DNA from: Gammaproteobacteria bacterium
GTDB taxonomy: Bacteria; Pseudomonadota; Gammaproteobacteria; Pseudomonadales; Azotimanducaceae
Reading direction: 5' to 3'
NCBI GenBank assembly: GCA_026706425.1
Contig: JAPOYW010000207.1
Span: 1 to 8,087 of the forward strand
Length of the DNA: 8,087 nt
Shown here: piece after piece, positions 6,072-8,087 of the stretch
Layout of the letters: each line of letters starts with the position of its first letter
Position numbering within the stretch: position 1 is the stretch's first letter
The notes under the pieces: generated by a model
What the model was told of the DNA's origin: nothing
Seen by the model: the letters and a program-made list of their open reading frames with translations, nothing else
The model's database searches: none
Translations under genes and position numbers: made by a program

Positions 6072-6659
6072 TTATCGCATGGTGCGGCGCGACCGCACCG
6101 CTCGGACGGTCAACAGTACTGCCAGCAGCAACGCCGCCACACCCGCGAAGATCCCCCCTCGCCACGCAGACGTCGGTGTTGGTTGGCCGAAGTCCAGTAC
6201 CTCGTCCCGCTCGGTGGGCGGGTAGCAAAGCCCTTGTTCCGCACACCCCTGGTAGGTGAACCGGACCGTAGCGCTCTGCACGGTGCGCCGGAGCACCGGC
6301 ACGACGACCTCCACGCTGCCAAAGTAGACTTCCGACTCGCCGAAATACTCGTCGGTGCGCATTTCGCCGGGGGGTATATCCAGCTTGGCCAGGGACAAGC
6401 CCTCTTCGGCATCCGCCCGGAAACCGTGCCGATAGAGGTAGTAGCCCTCAGGCATGTCCCAGCGGGCCACGATCTCCTCCACGCCCTCGCCGGCACGCAG
6501 GCGCAACGAAAACGCAAAGGCCTGATCGACGGGAAGGAAAACGGGCGTCTCCGCCAACGGGTCGTTGATTGCGCCGAAGTCGATCCCGTTGGTTTCGGCG
6601 GCATGCGTCGACGCGGCGAAGGCACCCGCGACGCAAAACAGAACAATCTGGGGAGGCAC
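6072..6659 (-). CDS. Membrane-anchored DsbD N-terminal (alpha) domain protein lacking beta and gamma domains
   Basis: Full DsbD moves electrons from cytoplasmic thioredoxin to the periplasm through a membrane beta domain, a thioredoxin-like gamma domain and the periplasmic alpha domain. Only alpha is present here. The 195-residue protein has a signal-like start (residues 1-20, cleavage likely after THA) and FLPVDQAFAFSLRLR (41-55). It also has WDMPEGYYLYRHGFR (67-81), a cap-loop-like DEYFGESEVYFG (103-114) and YQGCAEQGLCYPP (136-148). C139 and C145 match the CX5C active pair of E. coli DsbD-alpha. Instead of the beta domain it ends with one hydrophobic segment (about 169-185) and an Arg-rich tail, suggesting an N-out, C-in anchor. 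GTG 6659 is chosen because AAGGA at 6671..6667 is seven bases upstream; the longer open frame to 7499 lies antisense to the lipoprotein gene. It occupies the conserved dsbD position upstream of aroQ. The electron donor must be encoded elsewhere. Confidence 0.85.
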   Translation of the reverse strand: MPPQIVLFCVAGAFAASTHAAETNGIDFGAINDPLAETPVFLPVDQAFAFSLRLRAGEGVEEIVARWDMPEGYYLYRHGFRADAEEGLSLAKLDIPPGEMRTDEYFGESEVYFGSVEVVVPVLRRTVQSATVRFTYQGCAEQGLCYPPTERDEVLDFGQPTPTSAWRGGIFAGVAALLLAVLLTVRAVRSRRTMR

Positions 6660-6752
6660 GTTCCGATCCTTGCGCGAGCAACCGGGATTGTCGCACGATC
6701 TACCTGACGGGCCCGCCGTGTCGGCGGTTTGCCGGACCAGTCCCTTGAGGCG
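6660..6752. promoter_or_regulatory. Divergent intergenic region, presumed to carry two promoters
   Basis: These 93 bases separate the minus-strand dsbD-alpha operon from the plus-strand lipoprotein operon, so both promoters probably lie here. On the minus strand CGACAAT (near 6693..6687) resembles a -10 element but lacks a good -35 partner. On the plus strand TTGCGC at 6670 is a weak -35 without a convincing -10. A short TTGC-GCGA-GCAA inverted repeat lies at 6670-6681. The assignment rests on layout, not on clear motifs. Confidence 0.35.
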
Positions 6753-7463
6753 ATGACCACCTACCGTCAACATCGATCCGCGCTGATCGCCACCCTCGTG
6801 GCGCTGCTGCTCGGTGCCTGCACGGCACCGACGCCAAGCCAGCCGGAACCGCCCGTCGAACCTGCCCCGCCCCCCGACATCGCTGCGCCGGATCCCGGCG
6901 AGACGGAGGAGCTCCTGGCCCTGCTCGACACCGCGGAGCGCGCCTTGGCTGACGACCGCCTGCTGACTCCGGAAGACGACAGCGCCTATCTCTACTACCA
7001 GCGGGCGTCGGCGTTGGCACCGAATAATCCGGCAACGAAACGGGGTTTCGAACGCATCGTGGAGCGATACCTGCAACTGGCCCAACTCGCGATGGAGCGG
7101 GAACAGTGGTCCCACGCACGGTTCATGCTCGCCCGGGCGGAGTACGTGGACCGCAGCCATACCGGAATCGCCTCGATCCGCGAACAACTGGAGGCGTTGG
7201 CGAATGCGGAGCGCTTGATCCTCCGGCTCGACCGGACCGCGTTGCGCGAACGGACTCCCGCCACTGCAAACGAGCTCATGGAATTCGGTCGGCACGCGCG
7301 GTCGGACAACGCGTGGGTGTCCATACGCGTACCGAGCGATGCGGATGGCCGCTGGATCTACCAACAGCTCAGCCGGTCGCCCGGCGAGAAGCTCATACGG
7401 GGCCGGATCGAGATCGGACTGCCGCCGCAGGTGACGGTTTTGATTCTTCCCTTGGACAACTGA
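6753..7463 (+). CDS. Helical-repeat (TPR-like) lipoprotein, conserved but unnamed
   Basis: The 236-residue protein begins with a lipoprotein signal: MTTYRQHR, a hydrophobic core and the lipobox LLGAC with lipidation cysteine C23. A Pro/Glu-rich linker follows (about 24-50), then alpha-helical segments with TPR character. Examples are YLYYQRASALAPNNPATKRG and RYLQLAQLAMEREQWSHARF. The C-terminal part, ending RWIYQQLSRSPGEKLIRGRI and PPQVTVLIL, is beta-rich in appearance. I chose ATG 6753 over the in-frame TTG at 6729 because it gives a normal signal peptide; a GAGG ends only two bases before it, closer than usual. The next gene starts one base after the stop (TGA-C-ATG), so the two are an operon. 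It resembles conserved gammaproteobacterial lipoproteins of unknown role. It may be an envelope scaffold for the copper chaperone and DUF2333 partner, but that is inference from position. Confidence 0.75.
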   Translation: MTTYRQHRSALIATLVALLLGACTAPTPSQPEPPVEPAPPPDIAAPDPGETEELLALLDTAERALADDRLLTPEDDSAYLYYQRASALAPNNPATKRGFERIVERYLQLAQLAMEREQWSHARFMLARAEYVDRSHTGIASIREQLEALANAERLILRLDRTALRERTPATANELMEFGRHARSDNAWVSIRVPSDADGRWIYQQLSRSPGEKLIRGRIEIGLPPQVTVLILPLDN

Positions 7464-7464
7464 C

Positions 7465-7917
7465 ATGGCCCGGGCATACGGGCCCGTCGTCGCCGGCATG
7501 CTCGCGATCCTCGTTGCATCCTGCGACGGCCCGGCTCAGCAACCTTCCGGATCTCCGCTTGAATTCGACAACGCGTGGGTCCGGGCGCCCGTGGCGGGTC
7601 GTACGGTGACGGCGGCCTATTGCGACGTGACCAATCCCGGCGACATGCCCATCGGCATCATCGGCTTCGAAAGCGATCACCCAGGGTTGCGGGTCGAGAT
7701 GCACGAATCAACCGAACACGACGGTATGATGCGGATGCGACGGCTGGCGCGCGTGACGATACCGGCGAAGGCAACGGTTTCCTTCGCGCCCGGAGGCATG
7801 CATCTGATGCTGTTCGGGTTCGACGGGACCGCCGCCGAAATGACGCTCGCGGCCACGCTCGACAGCGGCGAGACGTTCCCCGTCGTGTTCGCGACCCGAC
7901 CGGAGCAGCACCGATGA
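7465..7917 (+). CDS. PCuAC-family periplasmic copper chaperone, lipoprotein form
   Basis: PCuAC proteins bind Cu(I) in the periplasm and pass it to cytochrome oxidase assembly factors or to the oxidase CuA site. The 150-residue protein contains the exact family motif H-X10-M-X21-H-X-M: H80, M91, H113 and M115. The surrounding text is typical: NAWVRAP (36-42), a strand with AAYCDVTNPGD (50-60), VEMHEST (77-83) and FAPGGMHLMLFG (107-118). The N-terminus carries a lipobox VASC, so C20 should be lipidated and the protein tethered rather than free. An extra His/Met cluster (HDGMMRM, 85-91) may add copper affinity. ATG 7465 lies one base after the lipoprotein gene, and the stop overlaps the next start (ATGA). 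Confidence 0.92.
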   Translation: MARAYGPVVAGMLAILVASCDGPAQQPSGSPLEFDNAWVRAPVAGRTVTAAYCDVTNPGDMPIGIIGFESDHPGLRVEMHESTEHDGMMRMRRLARVTIPAKATVSFAPGGMHLMLFGFDGTAAEMTLAATLDSGETFPVVFATRPEQHR

Positions 7918-8087
7918 AGTTCAATTGGAAATTCTGGCAAAAGAGCCCCTTCGTGACGCCGAACGAGTCCGGCTGGACCCGGAAGATCGGCAGGGGGGTC
8001 GGAATGGTCGTCGGCGCCGTGGCCGGCATCTACGTGCTGGTCGTGATCGCCTTGTGGTGGTGGTGGTCCTACGAACCCGACATGTTC
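7914..8087 (+). CDS. DUF2333-like inner-membrane protein (N-terminus only, cut by window edge)
   Basis: Only the first 58 codons are visible. They show a basic, aromatic start (MKFNWKFWQKSPF), then one transmembrane segment (about 31-52) ending in WWWWSYEPDMF. A single membrane helix followed by a Trp-rich W(S)xxPDxF motif near the N-terminus is what I recall for DUF2333 proteins of gammaproteobacteria, whose function is not known. ATG 7914 overlaps the copper-chaperone stop by four bases (ATGA), and GGAG sits eight bases upstream, so the start is secure. The three plus-strand genes form one tightly packed unit. Family assignment rests on a short segment and is moderate. Confidence 0.6.
   Translation, partial: MKFNWKFWQKSPFVTPNESGWTRKIGRGVGMVVGAVAGIYVLVVIALWWWWSYEPDMF

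Noticed and set aside
6660..7499. Minus-strand upstream extension of the DsbD-alpha-like frame to 7499
   Set aside because: It is antisense to the lipoprotein gene. A proper GTG start with a Shine-Dalgarno site and a signal peptide exists at 6659.
8055..8067. TGG microsatellite at the right edge
   Set aside because: It encodes the WWWW run of the membrane-border motif in a well-started gene. It is only four units long, so it is not good evidence for phase variation.

Overview
The window reads as chromosomal DNA of a GC-rich gammaproteobacterium. The evidence is a ubiquinone gene (coq7), a gene order typical of that class (dsbD, aroQ, accB, prmA, a DUF3426 gene, purH, purD), and a DUF2333-type gene at the right edge. 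No tRNA, rRNA, CRISPR array, insertion sequence or phage gene was seen. Genus cannot be named from the sequence alone.

Layout. Positions 1-6659 are carried on the minus strand. Read in the direction of transcription, they hold a GTG-started periplasmic DsbD-alpha-like protein with a membrane anchor, aroQ (type II dehydroquinase), accB (biotin carrier protein), prmA (L11 methyltransferase), a DUF3426 zinc-ribbon membrane protein, a short purH that encodes only the IMP cyclohydrolase domain, and purD. After 60 bases comes a broken double cyclic-nucleotide-binding/rhodanese-like gene, then a 227-base stretch without an assigned gene, then coq7, which runs off the left edge. From dsbD-alpha to purD the genes are packed with gaps of 34 bases or less, and the last four junctions abut or overlap (TAG|ATG, a 22-base overlap, GTGA, ATGA). 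This looks like one translationally coupled operon. Positions 6753-8087 run on the plus strand: a helical-repeat lipoprotein, a PCuAC-type copper chaperone lipoprotein, and the start of a DUF2333-like inner-membrane protein. A 93-base gap separates the two divergent groups.

The most striking point is what is missing from the conserved cluster. In many gammaproteobacteria the order is dsbD-aroQ-accB-accC-prmA-DUF3426-dusB-fis-purH-purD. Here dsbD is reduced to its first domain, accC is absent between accB and prmA, dusB and fis are absent, and purH lacks its whole AICAR transformylase half. The missing pieces end at gene or domain borders, and the remaining genes have proper stops, starts and Shine-Dalgarno sites, so this does not look like random decay. 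The neighbouring cNMP/rhodanese gene does look decayed: it has a frameshift, a missing strand pair and no rhodanese cysteine. coq7 has a proline at one diiron-ligand histidine position. Whether the lost modules sit elsewhere in the genome cannot be told from this window.
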